From Alsobacter sp046349155 (GTDB lineage: Bacteria > Pseudomonadota > Alphaproteobacteria > Rhizobiales > Beijerinckiaceae), in the NCBI GenBank assembly GCA_046349155.1, contig JAXMCW010000003.1, forward strand, positions 682,001 to 746,000: 64,000 nt of DNA, written 5' to 3'. Numbering within the stretch: the first letter of the stretch is position 1; each line of letters opens with the position of its first letter. A model generated the notes under the pieces. That model was not told where the DNA came from, searched no databases, and saw nothing but the letters and a program-made list of their open reading frames with translations. Below are positions 1 through 8,392 of this stretch, piece by piece. A program made the position numbers and the translations under genes.

Positions 1-169
1 GAAGCGGCCTGAGGGCCGCGACGGGCGAGGCTCCGTCCCCTTCGCGCTTGCGCCGGGCCAGGCCCGAACGGCCGAGGGCGCAGGGGAGGGCCATGGCGCC
101 GGCCAGGACCACGCCGCGGTTCCGGGCTCCCGGCAGGCGACGGACGCGGATCACGGACAGGCTCGGCAT
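1..169 (-). CDS. L,D-transpeptidase-type protein, N-terminal part (runs off left edge)
   Basis: Read on the minus strand from the ATG at 169, the frame stays open to the window edge and gives about 56 residues. They begin MPSLSVIRVRRLPG, continue with a small hydrophobic stretch and PCALGRSGLARRKREGDGAS, and end near PVAALRP. The pattern of a Cys-Ala-Leu-Gly-Arg block followed by a Lys-Arg-Glu-Gly-Asp-Gly-Ala block is typical of the start of the stand-alone L,D-transpeptidase family COG3786, which cross-links or modifies peptidoglycan. The catalytic Cys/His region lies outside the window, so activity cannot be judged. There is no obvious ribosome binding site. The gene is divergent from the response regulator at 302. 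Confidence 0.6.
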   Translation of the reverse strand, partial: MPSLSVIRVRRLPGARNRGVVLAGAMALPCALGRSGLARRKREGDGASPVAALRPL

Positions 170-301
170 GGGGGCGTGCGTTCCGGGCTGGGCTCACAGC
201 AAAGCAGGCGGCGTGGCTTGCAAGCCCGTGCCAGCATGATCTACTGGCTTCCTCCCCCGGGGGCAAACAGGTCAGCGTCAGGCGTATCGGACACCTCCAC
301 C

Positions 302-988
302 ATGTCGAACAAGCGCAACATCCTCGTCGTCGACGACGATTCCGAGCTGGCGGATGCCCTGTCGGAGCAGCTCGCCCTCCACGAGGAATTCGAGGCGCAG
401 ACGGTCGACACGGCCGCGAAGGCCATCGCCGCGGTGAAGGACAGCCGGATCGACCTCGCCTTGATGGATGTCGGCCTGCCGGACATGGATGGGCGCGAGG
501 CCGTCAAGCTGATGCGGCGAAACGGCTTCCGGTCCCCGGTCATCATGCTGACCGGCCACGACACGGAGTCCGACACCGTGCTGGGCCTGGAGTCCGGCGC
601 CAACGACTATGTCACCAAGCCCTTCCGCTTCGCCGTGCTGCTGGCGCGCATCCGCGCCCATCTGCGCCAGCACGAGGCCAGCGAGGACGCGATCTTCACC
701 ATCGGGCCCTACACGTTCAGGCCGAGCGCCAAGCTCCTCGTGGCGGCCAACGGCTCCAAGCTCAAGCTCACGGAGAAGGAGACGGCCATCCTGCGCTTCC
801 TGTTCCGGGCGGAGACCAAGGTGGTGACGCGCGACATCCTGCTCGCGGAAGTGTGGGGCTACAACGCGAACGTGACGACGCACACGCTGGAGACGCACAT
901 CTACCGGCTGCGGCAGAAGATCGAGAAGGATCCTTCCAGCGCCCAGATCCTCGTCACCGAGGGCGGCGGCTACAAGCTGCTGCCCTGA
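302..988 (+). CDS. OmpR-family DNA-binding response regulator
   Basis: A two-component response regulator of 228 residues. The N-terminal receiver domain (about 1-120) has the acidic pocket in ILVVDDD, the phospho-acceptor Asp56 in ALMDVGLPD and the conserved Lys in VTKPFR. The C-terminal winged helix (about 130-228) shows THTLETHIYRLRQKIE and GGGYKLLP, typical of the OmpR/PhoB Trans_reg_C domain. I chose the ATG at 302 because homology starts there; an upstream in-frame start at 176 would add a non-homologous, non-hydrophobic leader. No histidine kinase lies nearby, so it looks like an orphan regulator. It sits 9 bases before a cyclic-nucleotide-binding gene, probably co-transcribed. The target genes are unknown. 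Confidence 0.88.
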   Translation: MSNKRNILVVDDDSELADALSEQLALHEEFEAQTVDTAAKAIAAVKDSRIDLALMDVGLPDMDGREAVKLMRRNGFRSPVIMLTGHDTESDTVLGLESGANDYVTKPFRFAVLLARIRAHLRQHEASEDAIFTIGPYTFRPSAKLLVAANGSKLKLTEKETAILRFLFRAETKVVTRDILLAEVWGYNANVTTHTLETHIYRLRQKIEKDPSSAQILVTEGGGYKLLP

Positions 989-997
989 GGCAGGCCG

Positions 998-1483
998 GTG
1001 GCGCTCAACCAGGACATCGAGGCCCTGCGGCGCGTGCCGCTCTTCCGTGCGCTGGACCGCGAGGCCCTGCGCCTCGTGGCGTTTTCGGCGGAGTCCCGCC
1101 TGTTTCGCGCCGGGGACGTCATCTTCCGCAAGGGCGAGCCGTCGGATTGCGGCTACGTGGTGATCACAGGGACGATCGCGCTCGACGCCGCCGACAACGG
1201 CGCCCCGACGCCGCACCTCGCGGGGCCCGGCACGCTGATCGGCGAACTCGCCCTGATCACCGAGACGGCGCGGCCGGCGACGGCGATCGTGCGCGAGCCC
1301 GCCAGCCTGCTGCGCATCTCGCGCGCCACCTTCCGCCGCGTCCTGGACGAATATCCGGAGGCCGCTCTTCCGGTGCGGGCTTTGCTCGCCGAGCGCATGG
1401 AGGCCATGGCCGGGCGGCTCGGGACCATTCGCACCAAGCTCCAGTCCCTCGACGACACCCACCCGCTGTCGCTGGAGAAGTAG
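998..1483 (+). CDS. Cyclic-nucleotide-binding (Crp/Fnr-like sensor) domain protein
   Basis: A 161-residue protein made almost wholly of one cyclic-nucleotide-binding beta-roll (about residues 10-125). Visible family features are the opening segment VPLFRALD, FRAGDVIFRKGEPSD, and GTLIGELALITE followed by RPATAIV, which corresponds to the phosphate-binding cassette. There is no helix-turn-helix after it, only a helical tail, so this is a sensor or regulatory module rather than a Crp-type transcription factor. It starts with GTG at 998, nine bases after the stop of the response regulator, suggesting one transcript. Whether it binds cAMP, cGMP or nothing cannot be told from sequence. Confidence 0.8.
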   Translation: MALNQDIEALRRVPLFRALDREALRLVAFSAESRLFRAGDVIFRKGEPSDCGYVVITGTIALDAADNGAPTPHLAGPGTLIGELALITETARPATAIVREPASLLRISRATFRRVLDEYPEAALPVRALLAERMEAMAGRLGTIRTKLQSLDDTHPLSLEK

Positions 1484-1554
1484 CGGCACCGTGGCCGGCG
1501 GATCGCGCCCGGTCCTGTCGTGCGTCCCTTGAGCCGTTTCGACCTGTCCGATGC

Positions 1555-1650
1555 GTCATTTCGAGGAGTGCGGCGACGACGCAATGAGTCGGACGCCCCG
1601 CAAAGGTTCGGATTGCTTCGCCTTCGGCTCGCGAGTGCGCGAGATCCAGT
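1555..1650. repeat. Palindromic intergenic repeat, copy A
   Basis: A degenerate copy of a dispersed palindromic element. It begins GTCATTTCGAGGAGTG, contains CGCAATGAGTC, and has a GGATTGCTTCGCC arm before the xthA stop. It fills the space between two convergent genes. The other copies are at 27767, 33286, 35279 and 40452. The ends are approximate. Confidence 0.55.
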
Positions 1651-1669
1651 CCGGCAGGCCGGAAACGGG

Positions 1670-2485
1670 CTAGACTTCCAGGGTCACCATCACCGGCACA
1701 TGGTCCGAAGGCCGTTCCCAGCCGCGGGCTTCCTGCAGGATCCTGCACGAGGCGAGGCTGCCGCCGAGTTCGCGGGACAGCCAGGCGTGGTCGAGGCGGC
1801 GGCCCTTGTTGGCCTTCTCCCAGTCCGGGGCGCGGTAGCTCCACCAGGTGTAGACGCGCTCGGGCTCGGGGCGGAGCGTCCGGATGGCATCCACCCAGTC
1901 GCCGCGCTCCAGCACGTGGGTCAGCTTCTCGCACTCGATGGGGGTGTGGGAGACGACGTCGAGAAGCTGCTTGTGGCTCCACACGTCGTTTTCCAGCGGG
2001 GCGATGTTGAGGTCCCCGACCAGGACCTGCCGGCCCGCGCCGAGCCCGTCCAGCCCCGTCCAGTCCCGCATCTCGTCGAGGAAGCCCAGCTTGTGGGCGA
2101 ACTTGTCGTTCAGGTCGGGGTCTGGGATGTCCCCGCCCGCCGGCACGTAGAAATTGTGGATCGTGATGCCCTTGCCGCCCTTCGCGGCGTCGCCGAGCTT
2201 CACGGCGATGTGGCGTGCGTCCGTCTTGCCGCAGAACTGGCGGCTTCCGCAGGGGTCGAAAGGCAGGCGCGAGAGGATCGCGACGCCGTGGTAGCCCTTC
2301 TGGCCGCAGATCGCGATGTGCTCGTATCCGAGCTTGCGGAAGTCGGAGAAGGGAAAGCGGTCGTCCGGGCACTTGGTCTCCTGCAGGCACAGGACGTCCG
2401 GCCGGTGGGTCTGCAGGAAATCGGTGACGAGGCCGGCGCGCAGGCGCACGGAATTGATGTTCCAGCTGGCGATGGTGAGGCTCAC
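1670..2485 (-). CDS. xthA: Exodeoxyribonuclease III
   Basis: DNA repair enzyme of 271 residues with AP endonuclease and 3'-5' exonuclease activity. Visible family motifs are ASWNINSVR at the N-terminus, LQETKC with the metal-binding Glu, VGDLNIAP (active-site Asp and Asn), WWSYRAPD, and a C-terminal SDHVPVMV carrying the catalytic His. The length matches the XthA family and the ATG at 2485 gives the standard N-terminus. It is the last gene of the minus-strand run ftsK-lolA-xthA, 81 bases after lolA, with a hairpin between them. It converges on the cyclic-nucleotide-binding gene. Confidence 0.93.
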   Translation of the reverse strand: MSLTIASWNINSVRLRAGLVTDFLQTHRPDVLCLQETKCPDDRFPFSDFRKLGYEHIAICGQKGYHGVAILSRLPFDPCGSRQFCGKTDARHIAVKLGDAAKGGKGITIHNFYVPAGGDIPDPDLNDKFAHKLGFLDEMRDWTGLDGLGAGRQVLVGDLNIAPLENDVWSHKQLLDVVSHTPIECEKLTHVLERGDWVDAIRTLRPEPERVYTWWSYRAPDWEKANKGRRLDHAWLSRELGGSLASCRILQEARGWERPSDHVPVMVTLEV

Positions 2486-2539
2486 GCCGCGGCTCCGGGG
2501 ATCAGGGGAGGGCTGGTCGAGGCCTAAAGGCTCCGCCGG

Positions 2540-2560
2540 GCTCCCGCAAGGCGCGGGAGC
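2540..2560 (-). terminator. Hairpin after lolA
   Basis: Perfect 8-bp stem GCTCCCGC/GCGGGAGC with a 5-base loop, just downstream of the lolA stop. There is no T-run, so it could be a weak or factor-assisted terminator or an RNA-stabilising hairpin between lolA and xthA. Confidence 0.4.
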
Positions 2561-2566
2561 GCGTCA

Positions 2567-3418
2567 TCAACGGCCTTCGCCGAGGACGCGCTGCGTGTCG
2601 ACGTGGAAGAGCTCCGGGTCGGGCCGCGTGCGCAGATCGACGTTCCGGATGTTGACCGTGGTCTGGTAGCCCTGCGGGTCCGTCACGGTCCATTGCCTGA
2701 GCGCGTAGCTGCGCGGGTCGAAATTCATCTCGACGCGCGAGGTGCCGCCGAAGGTCGTGCGGTCCTCGATGAGCGCGCTCACCATGTCCGGGCCGCCCTG
2801 CACGTCCAGCACCTTGGTGTCGCGGGCGAGGTCGATCCGGTCCTTCAGGAGGAATTTCAGGGGCGTCTGGCTGAGCGGATAGACGTCCTGGGTGCCCAGC
2901 TTGCGGTCGCGGATCACCACGGAATTGCCGTCCGCGATGATCTCGATCGGCGCGACCTTGTATTCGAAGCGCAGGCGGCCGGGCTTCTGGACGTAGAGCT
3001 TGCCTTCCAGCCGGCGACCGTTGCCGCCGACCTGGATGAAGTCGGCCGTGACCTGGGTCATGCTGTTGAGTGAGGCGTTGACCCGGTCGAGCACCGCCTG
3101 GGGCGACACATCGAGCGCCGCCTGCTGGATGACGGGCTCGGGGGCGGCCGGCGCCGGGGTCGCCGTGGCGCGCGGCGCGGCGGGTTCGGGCGTGGCGACG
3201 CCGGCCTCCAGCCCGGACGGGCGAGGCTTGGGAACGGGAATGGCCTTCGGCTTCGGAGGGGCGGGCAAGGCCGGCAGGCCCGGCAGCGAGGCGGGCGGCA
3301 GCTGCAGCGGGCCCGACTGGGCCCAGGCCGGCGCGGCGAGGCCTGCGGCGAGCACGAGCGGGAGAACGAGGCGCGAAAGCATGCCCCAGGAGATAGGGAG
3401 GCGGTGTGGCGCTTTCAC
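2567..3418 (-). CDS. lolA: LolA-family outer-membrane lipoprotein carrier
   Basis: A periplasmic carrier of the LolA family, 283 residues, proposed to shuttle lipoproteins to the outer membrane. An N-terminal signal peptide (LVLPLVLAAGLAAPAWA) is followed by a Pro/Ala-rich linker (about 35-100). The LolA domain follows, with VLDRVNASLNSMTQVTADFIQ, KPGRLRFEY, SVVIRDRKL and SQTPLKFLL. The start is a GTG at 3418: AGGAGG lies 8 bases upstream and overlaps the ftsK stop, implying translational coupling. A later ATG at 3382 would also keep the signal peptide. The Pro/Ala linker makes it longer than the roughly 200-residue E. coli LolA. The family assignment is solid; the exact cargo is inferred. 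Confidence 0.85.
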   Translation of the reverse strand: MKAPHRLPISWGMLSRLVLPLVLAAGLAAPAWAQSGPLQLPPASLPGLPALPAPPKPKAIPVPKPRPSGLEAGVATPEPAAPRATATPAPAAPEPVIQQAALDVSPQAVLDRVNASLNSMTQVTADFIQVGGNGRRLEGKLYVQKPGRLRFEYKVAPIEIIADGNSVVIRDRKLGTQDVYPLSQTPLKFLLKDRIDLARDTKVLDVQGGPDMVSALIEDRTTFGGTSRVEMNFDPRSYALRQWTVTDPQGYQTTVNIRNVDLRTRPDPELFHVDTQRVLGEGR

Positions 3419-3430
3419 GGCCCCGCCTCC

Positions 3431-6058
3431 TCAATCCTCGTCGAAGGGCGCGTCGCCCCCGCCGCGCCCGCTGCTCTCGACCAGGATCTCGCGCTTGCCG
3501 GCATGGTTCGGCGGGCCAACGATACCCTCGTTCTCCATGCGCTCCATGAGGGAGGCCGCGCGGTTATAGCCGATCTGCAGGCGGCGCTGGATATAGGAGG
3601 TCGAGGCCTTCTTGTCGCGCAGCACGACGGCGACGGCCTGGTCGTAGAGGTCGCCGGAGGGCGAACCGAAGTCGCCCTTGTCGAAGACGGCGGTGTCCTC
3701 CTCCTCGCCGCCCGCGGCCTCTTCCTCGTCCTGGGTGACGGCCTCGAGATATTGCGGACGGCCCTGCATCTTGAGGTGGGCCACCACCTTTTCCACCTCG
3801 TCGTCGGAGACGAAGGGTCCGTGCACGCGCCCGATCCGCCCGCCGCCGGCCATGTAGAGCATGTCGCCCTGGCCGAGCAGCTGCTCGGCGCCCATCTCGC
3901 CGAGGATGGTGCGGCTGTCGATCTTCGACGTGACCTGGAAGGAGATGCGGGTCGGGAAATTGGCCTTGATCGTGCCGGTGATGACGTCGACCGAGGGCCT
4001 CTGGGTGGCAAGGATGACGTGGATGCCGGCGGCGCGGGCCATCTGGGCGAGACGCTGGATGGTGCCCTCGATCTCCTTGCCCGCCACCATCATCAGGTCG
4101 GCCATCTCGTCGACGATGACGACGATGTAGGGCAGGGGCTCGAGGTCCATGACCTCGTCCTCGTAGACAGCCTCGCCGGTCTCGCGGTCGAAACCGGTCT
4201 GGACGGTGCGCGTGATCACCTCGCCCTTGGCCTTGGCCTCGGCGACGCGGACATTGAAGCCGTCGATGTTGCGCACGCCGACCTTGGACATCTTCTTGTA
4301 GCGCTCCTCCATCTCGCGGACCGCCCATTTCAGCGCCACGACCGCCTTCTTGGGGTCGGTGACGACGGGGGTCAGCAGGTGGGGAATGCCGTCATAGACG
4401 CTGAGTTCCAGCATCTTGGGATCGACCATGATGAGGCGGCACTGCTCCGGCTGCAGCCGGTAGAGCAGCGACAGGATCATCGTGTTGATGGCGACCGACT
4501 TGCCCGAACCGGTGGTGCCGGCGACGAGCAGGTGGGGCATGCGGGCGAGCTCGGCGATCACGGGCTCGCCGCCGATCGTCTTGCCGAGGCACAGCGCGAG
4601 CTTGAACTTCGACTTCTCGAAATCCTCCGAGGCGAGAAGTTCGCGCAGGTAGACGGTCTCGCGCTTCTGGTTGGGCAGCTCGATGCCGATCGCGTTGCGG
4701 CCGGGCACCACGGCGACGCGGGCCGAGACGGCGCTCATCGAGCGCGCGATGTCGTCGGCGAGCCCGATCACGCGCGACGACTTGATGCCCGGCGCGGGCT
4801 CCAGCTCGTAGAGCGTGACCACGGGGCCGGGGCGGACGTTGATGATCTCGCCGCGGACGCCGAAATCCTCCAGCACGCCTTCCAGGAGCCGCGCGTTCTG
4901 CTCCAGCGCCTCGGACGAGACGGCGGGCTGGGCGCCCTTGCGCGGCTCGCCGAGCAAGGCGAGCGGCGGAAACTCGTATTCGTCCTGGTCGAGCAGGGAC
5001 GGCTGCGCCTCGCGGGAGAGCCGCTTGCCGGGCTTGGGCGCCGGCGCGCGCGCCGCGACCCGGGGGGTGGCGACGGCCTCGATCACCGGCCCGTCCTCCT
5101 CCGCCTCCTCCTCCTCATGGCTCCCCGGCCATTCGAGCGGTGGCAGATCGTCCTCGGGATGGGACGCCGCGGGCCGCTCTGGCCGGCGGTCGGCGGGAAT
5201 GCCGAAGCCGGGCTCGGCGCGCCCGGCGCCGCCGCGGCGCAGGCGGGAGAGCGGATCGTCCTCCTCAGGTCGGACCCGCGGCAGAACCGGCATCCGGATC
5301 TTGAGGCGCGAGCCGACCAGCGAGGTCCAGGCCCGGGAGAGTGCGGCCCTGGCGCTGAGGAGCGCGTGGATGACGGCGCCGGCCGAGATGATGCCGATGC
5401 CCGGCTCGCCGCCGGTGTCGTCCTCGTCGAGGTCCTCCAGGCGGGCCGGACGGGCGCGGCCGCGCGCGGGAGCCTCGTCCTCGTCTTCCACGCTCTCGAA
5501 GCCGAGGCCGGACGCGCCGGACAACGCAAGGACGGCGGCGAGGAAGAAGACTAGGCTTCCCAGCAGCCGCAGCGGCCCCTGGCCGAGGATTTTGCGCGAG
5601 AGGGACTGGAGGGCGTCGCCCAGCACGCCGCCGAGGCCCGTCGGCAGGGGCCAGCGGTCGGTGGTGGGAAGGGCGCTGGCGACGGCGGCGGCGGCGGCGG
5701 CGCCGACGAGCCACAGCACGACCCGGAGCCTGGGCCGGCGAAGCGGCTTTCCGGTCATCAGCCGGACGCCGGCCAGCGCGGGTGGCGCGAGCAGGGCGAT
5801 GGCGGCCACGCCCATCATCTGCATGAGGATGTCGGCGACAATGGCGCCGGGACGGCCGAGCAGGTTGCGCACGGGCCCGTCAATGGCGTGGTTGACGCTG
5901 GGGTCCTGCACGGACCAGGTCACCAGGGCGAGGGCGCAGGCGGTGGAGACCACCAGCAGGGTCACTCCGCCGATTTCGGCGGCGCGGCGCCACAGGAAGT
6001 CCCGCAGGGCCTCCTGCAGATGCTCGAAGCCCGATGTGCTGGCCCTGGTCGTCCGCAT
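3431..6058 (-). CDS. ftsK: DNA translocase FtsK
   Basis: Septum-anchored DNA pump of 875 residues that clears chromosome ends through the closing septum. There are four membrane segments in the first ~185 residues (about 31-50, 78-98, 111-130, 165-183), then an acidic, Pro-rich linker (about 190-370). The motor domain has Walker A GTTGSGKS at about 514-521, IMVDPKMLEL, and IVVIVDEMADLMM (Walker B). The C-terminal winged-helix gamma domain has the DNA-reading segment TSYIQRRLQIGYNRAASLME. The linker is short compared with E. coli FtsK, as is usual in alphaproteobacteria. The gene heads the ftsK-lolA-xthA run, and a CtrA-like box lies 68-82 bases upstream of the start. Confidence 0.96.
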   Translation of the reverse strand: MRTTRASTSGFEHLQEALRDFLWRRAAEIGGVTLLVVSTACALALVTWSVQDPSVNHAIDGPVRNLLGRPGAIVADILMQMMGVAAIALLAPPALAGVRLMTGKPLRRPRLRVVLWLVGAAAAAAVASALPTTDRWPLPTGLGGVLGDALQSLSRKILGQGPLRLLGSLVFFLAAVLALSGASGLGFESVEDEDEAPARGRARPARLEDLDEDDTGGEPGIGIISAGAVIHALLSARAALSRAWTSLVGSRLKIRMPVLPRVRPEEDDPLSRLRRGGAGRAEPGFGIPADRRPERPAASHPEDDLPPLEWPGSHEEEEAEEDGPVIEAVATPRVAARAPAPKPGKRLSREAQPSLLDQDEYEFPPLALLGEPRKGAQPAVSSEALEQNARLLEGVLEDFGVRGEIINVRPGPVVTLYELEPAPGIKSSRVIGLADDIARSMSAVSARVAVVPGRNAIGIELPNQKRETVYLRELLASEDFEKSKFKLALCLGKTIGGEPVIAELARMPHLLVAGTTGSGKSVAINTMILSLLYRLQPEQCRLIMVDPKMLELSVYDGIPHLLTPVVTDPKKAVVALKWAVREMEERYKKMSKVGVRNIDGFNVRVAEAKAKGEVITRTVQTGFDRETGEAVYEDEVMDLEPLPYIVVIVDEMADLMMVAGKEIEGTIQRLAQMARAAGIHVILATQRPSVDVITGTIKANFPTRISFQVTSKIDSRTILGEMGAEQLLGQGDMLYMAGGGRIGRVHGPFVSDDEVEKVVAHLKMQGRPQYLEAVTQDEEEAAGGEEEDTAVFDKGDFGSPSGDLYDQAVAVVLRDKKASTSYIQRRLQIGYNRAASLMERMENEGIVGPPNHAGKREILVESSGRGGGDAPFDED

Positions 6059-6125
6059 CGAATCCGCCCGTGGGAAAGGGCCCGGACGCAGGCCGGACCA
6101 GGGCGCGAGACTAGGAAGCTTGCGG

Positions 6126-6140
6126 TTAACAACCGTTTAA
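6126..6140. promoter_or_regulatory. CtrA-like box upstream of ftsK
   Basis: TTAACAACCGTTTAA fits the full CtrA consensus TTAA-N7-TTAA exactly. It is the only such match I noticed and lies upstream of ftsK; another TTAAC half site is at about 6153. CtrA is the cell-cycle master regulator of alphaproteobacteria. Binding here is an inference. Confidence 0.5.
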
Positions 6141-6195
6141 GGCGGGCGGCCCGTTAACGACTTGGTAGGGACGGCAGGGCGTCCGCCGAGCCGCC

Positions 6196-6230
6196 AGAAA
6201 AGAAGGGCGGCGGATCGCGATCCGCCGCCC
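6196..6230 (-). terminator. Intrinsic terminator of glnK-amtB
   Basis: Perfect 12-bp stem GGGCGGCGGATC/GATCCGCCGCCC (6205-6230) around a GC dinucleotide, followed on the minus strand by TTCTTTTCT. This is a textbook rho-independent terminator, about 80 bases after the amtB stop. Confidence 0.88.
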
Positions 6231-6312
6231 AGTCCAGGGAGGAAACCGGAGGGATAGGAGCGCCCTCCACGCTGCATCCGTCGGGCAACGGACAGTCGCC
6301 CGATTCGTTCCG

Positions 6313-7806
6313 TCAGTAGTTGTAGGCGCGCTCGCCGTGGTCGGCGATGTCGAGGCCCTCGCGCTCCTGCTCCTGCGTGACGCGCAGGCCGATCACGACG
6401 TCGACGATCTTGTAGAGGATGGCCGAGCCGACGCCCGACCAGACCAGGGTGAGGAGGACGGCCTTGATCTGCGTGACCACCTGCGTGGCCATGACGTACT
6501 CGCCCGCCGAGGCCTCGCCGGGCTTGGCGATGTAGTCGACGATGCCCGTGCCGCCCAGCGAGGGGGCGACCAGGATGCCCGTGGCGATGGCGCCGAGGAT
6601 GCCGCCGACGCAGTGGACGCCGAAGACGTCCAGCGAGTCGTCGTAGCCGATGGCGTTCTTCACCGTGGAGCAGAAGAAGAAGCAGACCGCGCCCGCGGCG
6701 AGGCCGAGCACGATGGAGCCCATCGGTCCGGCGAAGCCTGAGGCCGGCGTGATCGCCACGAGGCCGGCCACCGCGCCCGACACGAGGCCGAGCAGCGAGG
6801 GCTTGCCCTTGGCGGCCCATTCCACGAAGAGCCAGGAGACCGCCGCCGCGGCCGTGGCCACGAAGGTGTTGACGAAGGCAAGCGCCGTCGTGCCGTTGGC
6901 CTCGAGGTTCGAGCCGGCGTTGAAGCCGAACCAACCGACCCACAGGAGGGAGGCGCCGATCATCGTCATGGTCAGCGAGTGGGGCGCCATCAGCTCCTTG
7001 CCGTAGCCGACGCGCTTGCCGATCATGATGGCGCCGACCAGGCCGGCGATGCCTGCATTGATGTGGACCACCGTGCCGCCGGCGAAATCCAGCGCGCCCA
7101 TCTTGTAGAGCAGGCCGGCATCCGCCGTGATCTCGTCGAGCTTGGCCTGCGCGGTCTTCTTGGCGGCTTCGTCAGCCGCCGCGGCGACGGCCTTGGCGGC
7201 GTCGGCGAGCGCGTCCGGGCCGGCCCAGTACCAGACCATGTGGGCGATCGGGAAGTAGATGAGCGTCACCCAGAGGATGACGAAGGTGATCACGGCCGAG
7301 AACTTGATGCGCTCGGCGAAGGCGCCGATGATCAGGGCCGGCGTGATGCAGGCGAAGGTCATCTGGAAGGCCATGTAGACCAGCTCGGGAATGACGACGC
7401 CGTTGGAGAAGGTCGCCGCGACGGCGTTGACGTCGACGCCCCTCAGGAAGGCCTTGGAGAAGCCGCCGACGTAGTCGTTCAGGCCGCCGCCATTGGTGAA
7501 GGCGAGCGAGTAGCCGTAGACCACCCAGATGATCGCCACGATCGACACGATCGCGAAGACCTGCGCCAGGACGGACAGCATGTTCTTGGTCCGCACGAGG
7601 CCGCCATAGAAGAGCGCCAGGCCCGGGACGGCCATCATCAGCACGAGCGCCGCGGAGACGAGCATCCAGGCGGTGTCGCCCTTGTTCGGCACGGGGGCCG
7701 CAGGAGCCGCTGCCGCGGCGGCGTCCTGCGCAAGGGCGGCGAAGCCCGTCAATGCCACGAGCGAAAGGCCCGCGAGGCTCGCCTTGAGGAGGGTGGACGA
7801 CTTCAT
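6313..7806 (-). CDS. amtB: Ammonium transporter AmtB
   Basis: Ammonium channel of the inner membrane, 497 residues. A cleavable-looking signal sequence (to about residue 27) and an Ala/Pro spacer precede the usual 11 membrane segments. The pore signatures are clear: DTAWMLVSAALVLMM, FYGGLVRTKNML, DFAGGTVVHINAG (pore His at about 248), NAGSNLEANGT, and DVFGVHCVGG (second pore His). Between membrane segments 4 and 5 there is an unusual Ala/Lys/Glu-rich insertion (about 198-236). It is co-transcribed with glnK, 31 bases upstream, so GlnK can gate it according to nitrogen status. Confidence 0.95.
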   Translation of the reverse strand: MKSSTLLKASLAGLSLVALTGFAALAQDAAAAAAPAAPVPNKGDTAWMLVSAALVLMMAVPGLALFYGGLVRTKNMLSVLAQVFAIVSIVAIIWVVYGYSLAFTNGGGLNDYVGGFSKAFLRGVDVNAVAATFSNGVVIPELVYMAFQMTFACITPALIIGAFAERIKFSAVITFVILWVTLIYFPIAHMVWYWAGPDALADAAKAVAAAADEAAKKTAQAKLDEITADAGLLYKMGALDFAGGTVVHINAGIAGLVGAIMIGKRVGYGKELMAPHSLTMTMIGASLLWVGWFGFNAGSNLEANGTTALAFVNTFVATAAAAVSWLFVEWAAKGKPSLLGLVSGAVAGLVAITPASGFAGPMGSIVLGLAAGAVCFFFCSTVKNAIGYDDSLDVFGVHCVGGILGAIATGILVAPSLGGTGIVDYIAKPGEASAGEYVMATQVVTQIKAVLLTLVWSGVGSAILYKIVDVVIGLRVTQEQEREGLDIADHGERAYNY

Positions 7807-7837
7807 TGCAATGAACTCCTGTTGAACCCGAGCAGCC

Positions 7838-8176
7838 TCAGAGGGCGTCCGCGTCGCGCTCGCCGGTGCGAATGCGGACCGCCTGCTCGATGGAAGAGAC
7901 GAAGATCTTGCCGTCGCCGATCTGGCCGGTCTTGGCGGCGGAGGAGATCGCGTCGATGACCTGCGCCACGAGGTCCGAGGTCACCGCGACCTCGATCTTC
8001 AGCTTGGGCAGGAAGCTCACGGCGTATTCCGCGCCGCGGTAGATCTCCGTGTGACCCTTCTGGCGGCCGTAGCCCTTCACTTCGGTCACCGTCAGCCCGT
8101 GCACCCCGATCGCGGTGAGCGCGTCGCGCACCTCCTCGAGCTTGAACGGCTTGATGATCGCCATCACGATTTTCAT
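7838..8176 (-). CDS. glnK: Nitrogen regulatory protein P-II (GlnK)
   Basis: P-II signal protein of 112 residues, which reports glutamine/2-oxoglutarate and ATP/ADP status and binds AmtB. It starts with the canonical MKIVMAIIKPFKL. The T-loop carries the uridylylation site Tyr51 in YRGAEYAVSFLPK. The B-loop region is TGQIGDGKIFV and the C-loop contains the AVRIRTGERD motif. Being linked to amtB marks it as GlnK rather than GlnB. A sigma-54-type promoter lies 64-78 bases upstream, which agrees with NtrC control under nitrogen limitation. Confidence 0.96.
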   Translation of the reverse strand: MKIVMAIIKPFKLEEVRDALTAIGVHGLTVTEVKGYGRQKGHTEIYRGAEYAVSFLPKLKIEVAVTSDLVAQVIDAISSAAKTGQIGDGKIFVSSIEQAVRIRTGERDADAL

Positions 8177-8239
8177 GAATGAGTGTCCCCGTTACGCCAC
8201 CGCCGACGACATGCGCGGTTCTAGCCGGGGGACCGACAA

Positions 8240-8254
8240 TCAAGCAGCGTGCCA
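8240..8254 (-). promoter_or_regulatory. Sigma-54 (-24/-12) promoter of glnK-amtB
   Basis: Minus-strand TGGCACGCTGCTTGA: a perfect -24 element TGGCAC, 5 bases, then TTGA instead of the usual TTGC at -12. It is placed to start transcription around 8229, leaving a leader of about 50 bases before glnK. glnK-amtB operons are classic NtrC/RpoN targets. Confidence 0.75.
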
Positions 8255-8392
8255 ATTGGCCGGCGGGTCTCCGCGCCCCTGTCGTGCTGCGCCGCAAAAA
8301 CGGGCGAACGACTCATAAACAGGCGGCGCCGCGGACCCGGGAACGAGGACCTGCCCGCGGCTTCATCAAATGATCAAAAAATAGGCACTTGA

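Noticed and set aside
3404..5554. Long plus-strand frame opposite ftsK
   Set aside because: Shadow of ftsK; no domain and composition typical of reverse-strand GC-rich reading.
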